Shown one piece after another: positions 17,116 to 25,065 of a stretch of 64,000 nt of DNA. How positions within the stretch are numbered: the first letter of the stretch is position 1; the number at the start of each line of letters is the position of its first letter. The stretch is from OCS116 cluster bacterium AG-390-A19 (lineage in GTDB: Bacteria; Pseudomonadota; Alphaproteobacteria; MED-G09): positions 1 to 64,000 of the forward strand of contig QCGV01000004.1 of NCBI GenBank assembly GCA_003278145.1, read 5' to 3'. Under the pieces are notes generated by a model. That model made no database searches, was not told where the DNA came from, and saw only the letters and a list, made by a program, of their open reading frames with translations. A program made the position numbers and the translations under genes.

Positions 17116-17807
17116 TGAAAAAAAATTTGATTTTTACTGGAGGAATTTTTCATCCTTTCGATGAGACATCAAAAACTTTATCCAAAATTATCAATAGTTT
17201 TGGCTATGAGTCAGAGATTACTATTGATATTGAAACGGGTATTAAAAATATAAATGAATTTGATTTAATTACCTTTAACGCACTTAGATGGAGGATGCTA
17301 AATCACGAAAAATATATTCCCTATATTGATGAATGGCAATTTAGTTTATCTAATGAATCAAGAAATTTATTAGAAGACTTTATCAAGAAAGGTGGGAAAA
17401 TGTTAGCCTTTCATACATCATCAATATGTTTTGATGATTGGGATGGATGGTCAAAACTCTTAGGTGGAAAATGGGACTGGGATAAGTCATACCACCCGCC
17501 AATTGAAAACGTTGAAGTATCTCCATTAAAAAATCATTCTCTAAGTAAAAATATTAAAAATTTTCAAACTAATGATGAGGTTTATCACAATCTTAAAATT
17601 GAAAAAAATTCTCAACCATTTCTTTCAGCAAGATCAAATACAACTAAAGAGGATCATATTGTAGGCTGGACTTGTGAATATAAAAAAGGAAAAACTGTTT
17701 ATAATGCATTAGGGCATGACTCAGAATCATTAAAAAATCCATATATGATTGATATTATAGAAAAAAGCCTAGAATGGCTTTCAGGAGATAAATTTGTTAA
17801 AAATTAA
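17115..17807 (+). CDS. ThuA-like domain protein
   Basis: A 230-residue ThuA-family protein with a class I glutamine-amidotransferase-like fold. Recognisable segments are the N-terminal FTGGIFHPFDETSKTL, DFIKKGGKMLAFHTSSICF near 118-136, LLGGKWDWDKSYHPP, the DEVYHNL segment and the closing NALGHD. ThuA-like proteins were linked to trehalose/disaccharide catabolism in rhizobia, probably 3-keto-sugar metabolism, but many are uncharacterised. The start overlaps the SDR stop as TAATG. Its place between two SDRs in a P450 operon suggests it works on an oxidised, perhaps 3-keto, intermediate; that is inference. Confidence 0.85.
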   Translation: MKKNLIFTGGIFHPFDETSKTLSKIINSFGYESEITIDIETGIKNINEFDLITFNALRWRMLNHEKYIPYIDEWQFSLSNESRNLLEDFIKKGGKMLAFHTSSICFDDWDGWSKLLGGKWDWDKSYHPPIENVEVSPLKNHSLSKNIKNFQTNDEVYHNLKIEKNSQPFLSARSNTTKEDHIVGWTCEYKKGKTVYNALGHDSESLKNPYMIDIIEKSLEWLSGDKFVKN

Positions 17808-18555
17808 AGATATGTCGATTATTATTACTGGAGGCTGCTCAGGCTTAGGTCTTGGTATGGCTAAAAAATACAGTAAGGCTGGAGCAAGAATTACTATATG
17901 TGGCAGAAGAGAAGAAAAAGTAAAAAAAGCTCAAAAAGAATTAGGCTCAAATGTTTTATCAATTGTTGCAGATGTAACTAAAGATAGTGATAGAGAAAAA
18001 ATTATTGATAGCGCATTACAACATGGAAATAAAATTGATGTACTTATAAATAACGCCGGTAATATGTATAGAGGGCAGATTGAAGATTTAGAGGAACAGA
18101 AACTTCTAGATATATTTAATACAAATGTTATTTCGGGAATGATGCTTTTAGGTAAAGCAAAAAAATATCTAGCTGAAACTAAAGGTTCTAATATATTTAT
18201 TGGCTCTGTTCATAATAGAAGAGCTTTTCCTGGAGCATCACCTTACGCAGCAACAAAAGGTGCTCTGGAAACATTGACTAAAGTTTTAGCTGCAGAACTT
18301 GGTAATAAAAAGATTAGAGTAAATTGTGTTGTTCCAGGTGGAGTCTTTACAGAAATTAATCAAAGAGCAGGTTTATTTGATGATGATACTGCAAAAAAAA
18401 GATTAGAAGACATGGCGTCGATACATGCCTTGGGAAGAATAGGAACTCCCATGGAAATTGCAGAAGCTATAGAGTATTTAATTTGTGCAGAATGGACAAC
18501 TGGTGCAGTTCTTGAAGTCGATGGTGGCTTAGGCCTAGGTCTTACCAACGCTTAA
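17794..18555 (+). CDS. Short-chain dehydrogenase/reductase, last gene of P450 operon
   Basis: A 253-residue SDR. It is read from TTG at 17794, which is preceded by AGGAGA at 17783-17788 and lies inside the ThuA gene (14-base overlap). An in-frame ATG at 17812 has a poorer ribosome site and would clip the first strand. Motifs: TGGCSGLG at 13-20, INNAG, a catalytic region IGSVHNRRAFPGASPYAATKGAL with Tyr/Lys, and GRRE after beta-2 indicating NADP. It completes the six-gene coupled operon 12635-18555 and is convergent with the SDR at 18552 with overlapping stops. Confidence 0.88.
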   Translation: MLKIKDMSIIITGGCSGLGLGMAKKYSKAGARITICGRREEKVKKAQKELGSNVLSIVADVTKDSDREKIIDSALQHGNKIDVLINNAGNMYRGQIEDLEEQKLLDIFNTNVISGMMLLGKAKKYLAETKGSNIFIGSVHNRRAFPGASPYAATKGALETLTKVLAAELGNKKIRVNCVVPGGVFTEINQRAGLFDDDTAKKRLEDMASIHALGRIGTPMEIAEAIEYLICAEWTTGAVLEVDGGLGLGLTNA

Positions 18556-19343
18556 ATTGGCAAGCTTGAAACGCCTCCATCTACAGCAATTGATTGTCCA
18601 GTAATATAACTTGATTTTTCAGAAGCCAAAAAAGTAACTAAATCCGCCAATTCCTCAGGTTTACCGACCCTTTTCGCTGGAATATTACTTGAAATTGTTT
18701 CCACTACTTGATCTTCAGATATATTTAAATCCTTTGCCTGCATCGAAACAAGGTCTTCTACCCTCTCAGTTCTAGTAAAACCTGGGCAAACATTATTTAT
18801 TAAAATATTATCTGATGCAATTTGATTAGAAAGGGTTTTTGCCCATCCATGAACAGACATTCTAACACCATTTGATAAGATTAGATTATCAATAGGTTGT
18901 TTTGCGGATACAGAACTAATATTAATTATTCTTCCCCATTTATTTCTTCTCATAGATGGTAAAACAGCTCTTGTTAATCTTACTGCAGAAAGAAAAGTCG
19001 ACTCAAAAGTAGAAATCCAATCATCATCATTGATCTCATCGAAAAAACCTGCTTTTGGACCTCCTGTATTATTTACCAAAACATCAATTCTACCGTGTTT
19101 TTTAATAATATTTTCAATCATTTTATTTATATCTTTTTCATTGCTTAAATCAGTTTGAAAAAAAGAAACTTTAGAACCAGTCTGTAGTTCTATATCTTTA
19201 GCAGATTTTGATATTTTATCTTTATTCCTAGAGCAAATAATCACTGTCGCACCCTCATTTGCAATTGATAATGCTGATGCTTTTCCGAGACCTTGACTAG
19301 CTGCAGTAACAAGAACAATTTTATTATTAAGTCCCAAATCCAT
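18552..19343 (-). CDS. Atypical short-chain dehydrogenase lacking the Tyr/Lys catalytic pair
   Basis: A 263-residue SDR-fold protein. The N-terminal motif TAASQGLG and the NNTGGP segment are intact, and ISSVSAKQ carries serine. At the position where other SDRs in this window have YxxxK, it reads SNGVR, so Tyr is replaced by Ser and Lys by Arg. As I recall, a subfamily of FabG-like proteins with L-S-N-x-x-R at this place is widespread, so it is a natural variant rather than decay. The C-terminus (SSYITGQSIAVDGGVSSLPI) is complete. It may be a reductase with altered chemistry or a binding protein. It is transcribed separately from the P450 operon. Confidence 0.85.
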   Translation of the reverse strand: MDLGLNNKIVLVTAASQGLGKASALSIANEGATVIICSRNKDKISKSAKDIELQTGSKVSFFQTDLSNEKDINKMIENIIKKHGRIDVLVNNTGGPKAGFFDEINDDDWISTFESTFLSAVRLTRAVLPSMRRNKWGRIINISSVSAKQPIDNLILSNGVRMSVHGWAKTLSNQIASDNILINNVCPGFTRTERVEDLVSMQAKDLNISEDQVVETISSNIPAKRVGKPEELADLVTFLASEKSSYITGQSIAVDGGVSSLPI

Positions 19344-19454
19344 ATGAACCCCTCTTTAAAATATTTTATAAATAATAAATTTTAACTATACTAACGATTA
19401 TAAACTTTAAACCAAAAAAAATTATATATATATTTAATTTTGAAAGGAAAACTA

Positions 19455-21812
19455 ATGTCTGAAAAAGGTATGGGATCTTCTGTTTTAAGAAAAGAAGATT
19501 TCAGATTTATAACAGGTCGCGGAAAATATACTGATGATATAAATCATTCTAATCAACTGTATGCTTACTTTTTGAGATCACCTGTTGCCCACGCAAATTT
19601 AATCTCGGTCGACGTTGATAGCGCCATGAACTCTCCAGGTGTAATTGCAGTTTATACAGGTAAAGATATTGATGCTTCTCTTCCTTGTGGCTGGGAGACG
19701 CCTACAAAACCAGGTACACCTCCAATGCATGAACCTCCATGGCCTGTTCTTGCAAAGGATAAAATTAGATTTGTTGGAGAAATGATTGCAGTTGTAATCG
19801 CTGAAACAGTTAATCAAGCAAAAGATGCCTGTGAATTAATTAATATTGAATATGAAGATCTTCCAGCTGTAGTATCTCCAAAAAAAGCTATTGAAAGCGA
19901 CTCACCTCAAATATGGGATGATATTCCAAATAATGTATGTTTTGAATGGGAATTAGGAAATAAAGAAGAAACTGAGAAAGCTTTTAAAGAAGCAGAGCAT
20001 CATATCGAAATTGATTTAACAAACAGTCGTTTAGTTCCAAATGCTATGGAACCTAGATCTTATATAGGGAATTATGAAGCTGGAAAAGAAGAATACACTC
20101 TTTACACCACTACTCAATTACCACATATCATCAGAATGCTTGTATGCGCAGTTTTAGGTCTTGAAGAACATAAAGTCAGGGTTATTTCTCATGATGTTGG
20201 TGGTGGTTTTGGTTCAAAAGCATTCCACTATGCTGAAGAAGCAATAGTTACTTGGGTTGCTGGAAAATTAGCACGACCAATTAAATGGACATCAGAAAGA
20301 AGTGAAGCATTTATAAGTGATCGTCATGGAAGAGATCATGTTACAAAAGCTGAGGCAGCTCTTGATAAAGATGGTTATTTTACAGCAATGAGGGTTACAA
20401 CTATAGCTGCTTTAGGGGGTTACTTATCTGGATCAGGGCCAGCAATTCCAACATTTTTCTATGGTCCTTTAATACCCGGACCTTACAAAACACCAAATCT
20501 TTACTGTGATGTTAAAGGAGTATTTACAAATACTGTACCTGTTGATGCTTATAGAGGAGCTGGCCGACCAGAAGCAACATATGTTACAGAGAGATTGGTT
20601 GAAGCCGCCGCAAATCAAACAGGTATTGACTCTATTCAGTTAAGAAAAAAGAATTTTATTCAACCAAATGAATTTCCTTATCCGTCACCTGGAAATTTAA
20701 CATATGACTCTGGAGATTATGATGCATGCTTAAACTCTGCATTAAAAGCAATTAAGTACGATGAATATAATGAAAGAAAAATTCAATCTGAAAAAAATGG
20801 TAAGCTAAGAGGTATAGGAATTTCTTGCTATATTGAGGCATGTGGGGTTGCGCCATCGAAAATGACATTGGAGGCTGGTGGAAGAGGTGGTTATTATGAG
20901 TCATCTACTGTTAGGGTAAATCCAACAGGATCAATAACTGTTTTTACTGGATCGCACTCTCACGGACAGGGTCATGAAACAGTATTTGCTCAAATTGTTC
21001 ATGATACTCTTGGTATTCCATTTGAATCAATTGATGTCGTACATGGTGATACAGGTAGAATACCCTATGGTGTAGGCACTGTTGGCTCTAGATCTCTTGC
21101 AGTTGGAGGGCCTGCATTAATGAAGTCCTTAGAAAAAATTATCGATAAAGGAAAGAAAATTGCAGCCCATTTGTTAGAGTCTTCATCGGATCAAATTATT
21201 TTCGAAGACGGAGAATTTTCAATTAAGGATACTAATAAATTTATATCATTAGCAGAGGTAATAGGTGCAGCTTATGTACCAGGAAACTACCCTATCCATG
21301 AGCTTGAGCCTGGTCTTGAAGAGACATCTTTCTATGATCCACCAAACCTAACTTACCCAGCAGGAACTCATATTTGTGAAATAGAAATAGATCCTGATAC
21401 CGGTAAAACTGAAATTGTAAATTATGCAGTAGCTGATGATTTTGGTATAGTAATGAATCCTATGATTGTTGAAGGTCAAGTTCATGGTGGTGTTGCTCAA
21501 GGTATTGGACAAGCTATGTTGGAGCATTGCATTTACGAGGAAAATACAGCTCAATTAATAAATGGATCTTATATGGATTATACTATGCCTAGAGCAGATA
21601 ATGTTCCATCAATGATTGTAAAGACTGAAACAACACCATCTGTTCATGGTTTAGGTGTAAAAGGATGTGGAGAAGCGGGTGCAATTGCTGCGCCTCCGGC
21701 AGTTATTCACTCTGTATTGGATGCATTAAAATCATTTGGTATTGAAGATTTTGATATGCCAGCAACTCCAAATAAAATTTGGGAAGCAATTCAAAAAGCA
21801 AAATTAATTTAA
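19455..21812 (+). CDS. Molybdenum hydroxylase large subunit (xanthine/aldehyde dehydrogenase family)
   Basis: A 785-residue molybdopterin-binding subunit. ATG at 19455 follows AAGGA at 19444-19448; an upstream in-frame TTG at 19440 is less likely. The N-terminus (SSVLRKEDFRFITGRGKYTDDI) is typical of CoxL/CutL proteins. Mo-cofactor motifs include GGGFGSK, and the active-site loop reads AYRGAGRPE, the generic hydroxylase (form II) version, not the A-Y-R-C-S-F-R of form I CO dehydrogenase. The catalytic glutamate is in GCGEAGAIAAPPA near the C-terminus. Partner FAD and 2Fe-2S subunits are not adjacent. It probably oxidises an aldehyde or N-heterocycle in the cytosol with subunits encoded elsewhere. 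Confidence 0.88.
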   Translation: MSEKGMGSSVLRKEDFRFITGRGKYTDDINHSNQLYAYFLRSPVAHANLISVDVDSAMNSPGVIAVYTGKDIDASLPCGWETPTKPGTPPMHEPPWPVLAKDKIRFVGEMIAVVIAETVNQAKDACELINIEYEDLPAVVSPKKAIESDSPQIWDDIPNNVCFEWELGNKEETEKAFKEAEHHIEIDLTNSRLVPNAMEPRSYIGNYEAGKEEYTLYTTTQLPHIIRMLVCAVLGLEEHKVRVISHDVGGGFGSKAFHYAEEAIVTWVAGKLARPIKWTSERSEAFISDRHGRDHVTKAEAALDKDGYFTAMRVTTIAALGGYLSGSGPAIPTFFYGPLIPGPYKTPNLYCDVKGVFTNTVPVDAYRGAGRPEATYVTERLVEAAANQTGIDSIQLRKKNFIQPNEFPYPSPGNLTYDSGDYDACLNSALKAIKYDEYNERKIQSEKNGKLRGIGISCYIEACGVAPSKMTLEAGGRGGYYESSTVRVNPTGSITVFTGSHSHGQGHETVFAQIVHDTLGIPFESIDVVHGDTGRIPYGVGTVGSRSLAVGGPALMKSLEKIIDKGKKIAAHLLESSSDQIIFEDGEFSIKDTNKFISLAEVIGAAYVPGNYPIHELEPGLEETSFYDPPNLTYPAGTHICEIEIDPDTGKTEIVNYAVADDFGIVMNPMIVEGQVHGGVAQGIGQAMLEHCIYEENTAQLINGSYMDYTMPRADNVPSMIVKTETTPSVHGLGVKGCGEAGAIAAPPAVIHSVLDALKSFGIEDFDMPATPNKIWEAIQKAKLI

Positions 21813-21814
21813 AA

Positions 21815-22234
21815 TTAAGACCATGGTTTTATTACAACTAAAATTATAATAAAAATCATTAAAACAGTTGGTATTTCGTTAATTATACGAAAGAATTTTG
21901 ATGAATATTCACTTTTATCATTTTCGAAATCATTGAGACATTTTTTCATAAAAATATGAAAGATTGTCATTAAAAATACTAATAAAAATTTTATAATCAG
22001 CCATAAATCAAATCCATTATCATATGAAAGAATGAAGCCGGACAACCAAACAACCATCATGGCTGGATTCATGATAAATCGGTATAACCTGTATTCCATT
22101 ATTTTGAATGTTGATGATAAATCGTTTTTACTAATATTTTCAGAGTGATAAACAAAAAGTCTAGGAAGGTATAGAAGACCTGCCATCCAAGATATCACAG
22201 CAATAATATGTATGACTTTTATCCAGAGTATCAA
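21815..22234 (-). CDS. hemJ: Protoporphyrinogen IX oxidase HemJ
   Basis: A 139-residue protein with four transmembrane segments (about 3-22, 52-70, 77-95, 119-136). The N-terminus LWIKVIHIIAVISWMAGLLYLPRLFVYH matches HemJ, including His9 and a later conserved lysine (IIKFLLV) implicated in haem binding. It starts at TTG 22234, one base after the hemF stop, with GGAAG upstream inside hemF. HemJ converts protoporphyrinogen IX to protoporphyrin IX and replaces HemG/HemY in most alphaproteobacteria. It is the last gene of the hemCBEFJ operon. Ferrochelatase (hemH) is not in the window. Confidence 0.9.
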   Translation of the reverse strand: MILWIKVIHIIAVISWMAGLLYLPRLFVYHSENISKNDLSSTFKIMEYRLYRFIMNPAMMVVWLSGFILSYDNGFDLWLIIKFLLVFLMTIFHIFMKKCLNDFENDKSEYSSKFFRIINEIPTVLMIFIIILVVIKPWS

Positions 22235-22235
22235 T

Positions 22236-23069
22236 TTACTTCCATTTAGCAGTAGGGGGCATAGACATTAAAATTGCTTCTGTGGATCCTCCTGTTTTTA
22301 GCCCAAATAAAGTTCCTCTATCCCACAAAAGATTAAATTCAACATATCTACCTCTTTTATATAATTGAATATCTTTCTCCTCTTGTGACCAAGTTTTATC
22401 TTTTCTGTTTTCGATAATGGAACATATAGTTTTTAAAATATCTTCGCCAAAATCGTGAATAAAATCAAAGTCTCTTTTAAAATCATTATTATTTAGGTGA
22501 TCAAAAAAGATACCTCCCTCTCCTCTTGGTTCATCTCTATGAGGAAGATAAAAATATTCATCGCATTGTTTTTTAAAATCAGGATAGTATTTTTTATCAT
22601 GTTTATCGCAGACATTTTCAATAGATTTATGAAAAAAATTTACATCCTCTTCATTAAAAATTGATGGAGTCATATCCGCACCTCCACCAAACCATTTTTT
22701 GCCAGTTTGAATAAATCTGGTATTAAAATGAAAAGCCGGCACAAAGGGAGATTGCATATGTGCAACCACACTTATGCCACTCGCCCAATAATTTGGAGCT
22801 TCTTCTGTACCAGATATCTGTTTTCTGAAGTCTTCTTTAAATTCACCTTTAACGGTAGAAATATTAACACCTACTTTTTCAAAAACAGCACCTTTTAAGG
22901 TACTCATTTCTCCCCCACCTTCTCCAGAATGCTTCCATGTCTTTCTTGTGAATTTACCGCCATCAATTTCTTCAAATTTATTACAAAATTGATCCCTAAG
23001 CTCCCGAAACCATTCCTGAGCAATTTTTTTCTCATTTTCGGTATCATCTTTACTTATTACTTCACTCAT
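22236..23069 (-). CDS. hemF: Oxygen-dependent coproporphyrinogen III oxidase
   Basis: A 277-residue HemF. It decarboxylates two propionates of coproporphyrinogen III using O2, which fits an aerobic lifestyle. Conserved stretches include WKHSGEGGGEMSTLKG, NYWASGISVVAHMQSPFVPAFHFNTRF, KWFGGGADMTPS, YLPHRDEPRGEGGIFFDHLNN and the terminal RGRYVEFNLLWDRGTLFGLKTGGSTEAILMSMPP. The start overlaps the hemE stop as ATGA, showing coupled translation. No radical-SAM HemN/HemZ is in the window. Confidence 0.97.
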   Translation of the reverse strand: MSEVISKDDTENEKKIAQEWFRELRDQFCNKFEEIDGGKFTRKTWKHSGEGGGEMSTLKGAVFEKVGVNISTVKGEFKEDFRKQISGTEEAPNYWASGISVVAHMQSPFVPAFHFNTRFIQTGKKWFGGGADMTPSIFNEEDVNFFHKSIENVCDKHDKKYYPDFKKQCDEYFYLPHRDEPRGEGGIFFDHLNNNDFKRDFDFIHDFGEDILKTICSIIENRKDKTWSQEEKDIQLYKRGRYVEFNLLWDRGTLFGLKTGGSTEAILMSMPPTAKWK

Positions 23070-24100
23070 TTAAAAGTATTCCTTATAGTCTCAATAAAAT
23101 AACTAACATTTTCCTCAGGTGTTGTTTTTAGAATACCATGCCCTAAACCACAAACCCAACCTGCTCTATCAGATAAATCTAAACTAAGAATCGGCTCTAT
23201 ATATTCATCTAAAGCTTTTTTTACTTCATCAAGAGGTTTAGTTAAAATTTCCTGATTAAAATTACCTTGGACAAACCCTCTTTTTGTTTTCTTTAGCCAA
23301 TCAGAAATTTGGAATGTATGATCAAAACCTATTCCTGATAATGTTTTATCTTCGGATGAGTTTATATTTTCTATAAAAAAATCATAATTAAATGGATGCT
23401 TAGCAAAAAAACCGACTTTACGATCAAAAGGTTTAATTAAATTTTCATAAACAAGGTTTGAGTAGTCATAAAAATCTTTTTTATTTTCAATTCTTGAAGC
23501 ATCGGTATCAAAAATCATAACTATTTCTGCACCTGAAGAAATTTGAAGTTCAATATTTCTTTTAAGTAAAGGTATTATTTTTTTAGTCAGAAGTTTAAAA
23601 ATAAAATCGTTTTTAAAGTTACCTTTATGATTTATTCCCTTATTCATTCCAGTTCCATATGAAGCGACAGTCCAAGGACCACCAACAAAACCAATTAAAC
23701 TTTTATTCTTAGGAAGAATTTCGCGGGTTATTTTTAAAGCTTCACTTTGAAAAGTTAAATCGATAAGAGCTTCTTCAGCGGTTTTTAGTTCATCGTAATT
23801 CGAGTTGTTAATGAATTTACCAAAAATTGGACCTGGATTGTATTTAAGGTCCATACCTAATGCTTCTAAAGGGAAAAGAATATCACTAAACAAAATTGAA
23901 ACATCGAAATCGAAATCATTTATAGGACCAAGAGCTGTTTGAGCGGCTAATTCTGGATTCTTACATAATTCTTCAAATGAATAATCTTTTTTTAAATTTT
24001 GATAGTGCGAGTGATATCTTCCAGCCTGACGCATAAACCATATTGGAGGGGTTTTTTGAGGCACTCTATTCAAGGCATTATTAAATAGTACATTTGACAT
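23066..24100 (-). CDS. hemE: Uroporphyrinogen decarboxylase
   Basis: HemE of 344 residues from ATG 24100 (MSNVLFNNALNR). A longer in-frame extension to 24178 would overlap hemB by 79 bases with non-conserved sequence and is rejected. The signature PPIWFMRQAGRYHSHYQ near residues 16-32 carries the substrate-binding arginines, DILFPLEALGMDL contains the catalytic aspartate, and GFVGGPWTVASYG is conserved. The C-terminal glycine-rich GHGILKTTPEENVSYFIE is typical. The start overlaps the hemB stop as TAATG. Decarboxylates uroporphyrinogen III to coproporphyrinogen III in the cytosol. Confidence 0.97.
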   Translation of the reverse strand: MSNVLFNNALNRVPQKTPPIWFMRQAGRYHSHYQNLKKDYSFEELCKNPELAAQTALGPINDFDFDVSILFSDILFPLEALGMDLKYNPGPIFGKFINNSNYDELKTAEEALIDLTFQSEALKITREILPKNKSLIGFVGGPWTVASYGTGMNKGINHKGNFKNDFIFKLLTKKIIPLLKRNIELQISSGAEIVMIFDTDASRIENKKDFYDYSNLVYENLIKPFDRKVGFFAKHPFNYDFFIENINSSEDKTLSGIGFDHTFQISDWLKKTKRGFVQGNFNQEILTKPLDEVKKALDEYIEPILSLDLSDRAGWVCGLGHGILKTTPEENVSYFIETIRNTFK

Positions 24101-25065
24101 TAAAAACCCATTTCTTTTGCTAAACGAGCTCCATAGGTAATAATATATTGAGCTCCAGCCCTTCGCATTACATGCCAAGTCTCTTTAAGTGACTCATTTA
24201 AATTTAATAAACCTTTTTCCTCTGATAAACACAGGCCAGCATATTCTCCACTTACTTGATAAGAGCCAACCATTAAATTAGTTTTTTCTCTAATTTCATT
24301 TATTAAATCAATTGAGGTAAGGCCTGGTTTAACCATGAGCATATCTGCACCTTCTTCAGCACATCTTATGCTAGCTCTAATAGCTTCAGATTTACTTCTA
24401 TAGTCTAATTGATACTGTTTTCTATCTCCAAAGGAAGGTGCTGATGAGGCAGCTTCTCTAAATGGACCATAAAAATTACTAGAAAATTTTGTACTGTAGC
24501 TAACAATCGGTTTCATTGAAAATTTCTTATTATCAAGAGTTTTTCTTATTGATAAAGTCCTACCATCCATCATATCACTAGGCGCAATAATATCTGAACC
24601 TGCTTCTGCATAGCTAAGAGCAATATTGGAAATTTCTTTTAGAGTATTATCAAGATCTATTGATTGATTATTATCAAAAAGGCAGCAATGTCCATGATCA
24701 GTTAGGGAGCATAGGCAAACATCAGTCCATAGATTTATATCATCTTTAAATTCTTCTTTTATTGAACTTATTACTTTTTGATGAAAACCTAAGTTAAAAG
24801 ATTTGGAGCTTTTTTTCTGAGGCGAAATAAATAAAAGAAAATTTCTTACTCCTTTTGCTATATCACTATCAATTTGTTTAATACTGCCTTCAATCGACAT
24901 AACGAAATTATCTTTCAGGCCTAAAATTTCCTCATTATTAATAATACTCTCATTAACAAACACAGGTTGTACAAAGTGTGATACAGAAAAATTAGTTTCA
25001 GAACAAAGATCTCTCAATATCTGATTACTTTTTAAACGATGGAGTTTTTTTTCAACTCTTTCCAT
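24100..25065 (-). CDS. hemB: Delta-aminolevulinic acid dehydratase (porphobilinogen synthase)
   Basis: A 321-residue HemB condensing two ALA molecules into porphobilinogen. Zinc-type cysteines are present in DVCLCSLTDHGHCCLF. The catalytic lysines lie in SYSTKFSSNFYGPFREAA and DMLMVKPGLTSID. Other conserved segments are AGSDIIAPSDMMDGR and the terminal YGARLAKEMGF. It overlaps the end of hemC by 14 bases and hemE by one base. The presence of the cysteines suggests Zn dependence, unlike the Mg-only aspartate-rich enzymes of some alphaproteobacteria. Confidence 0.97.
   Translation of the reverse strand: MERVEKKLHRLKSNQILRDLCSETNFSVSHFVQPVFVNESIINNEEILGLKDNFVMSIEGSIKQIDSDIAKGVRNFLLFISPQKKSSKSFNLGFHQKVISSIKEEFKDDINLWTDVCLCSLTDHGHCCLFDNNQSIDLDNTLKEISNIALSYAEAGSDIIAPSDMMDGRTLSIRKTLDNKKFSMKPIVSYSTKFSSNFYGPFREAASSAPSFGDRKQYQLDYRSKSEAIRASIRCAEEGADMLMVKPGLTSIDLINEIREKTNLMVGSYQVSGEYAGLCLSEEKGLLNLNESLKETWHVMRRAGAQYIITYGARLAKEMGF

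Noticed and set aside
19455-21812. Form I carbon monoxide dehydrogenase CoxL
   Set aside because: The active-site loop is A-Y-R-G-A-G-R, not A-Y-R-C-S-F-R, and coxM/coxS are absent.
24101-24178. N-terminal extension of hemE
   Set aside because: It overlaps the conserved end of hemB and is not HemE-like; MSNVLFNNALNR at 24100 fits with a TAATG overlap.
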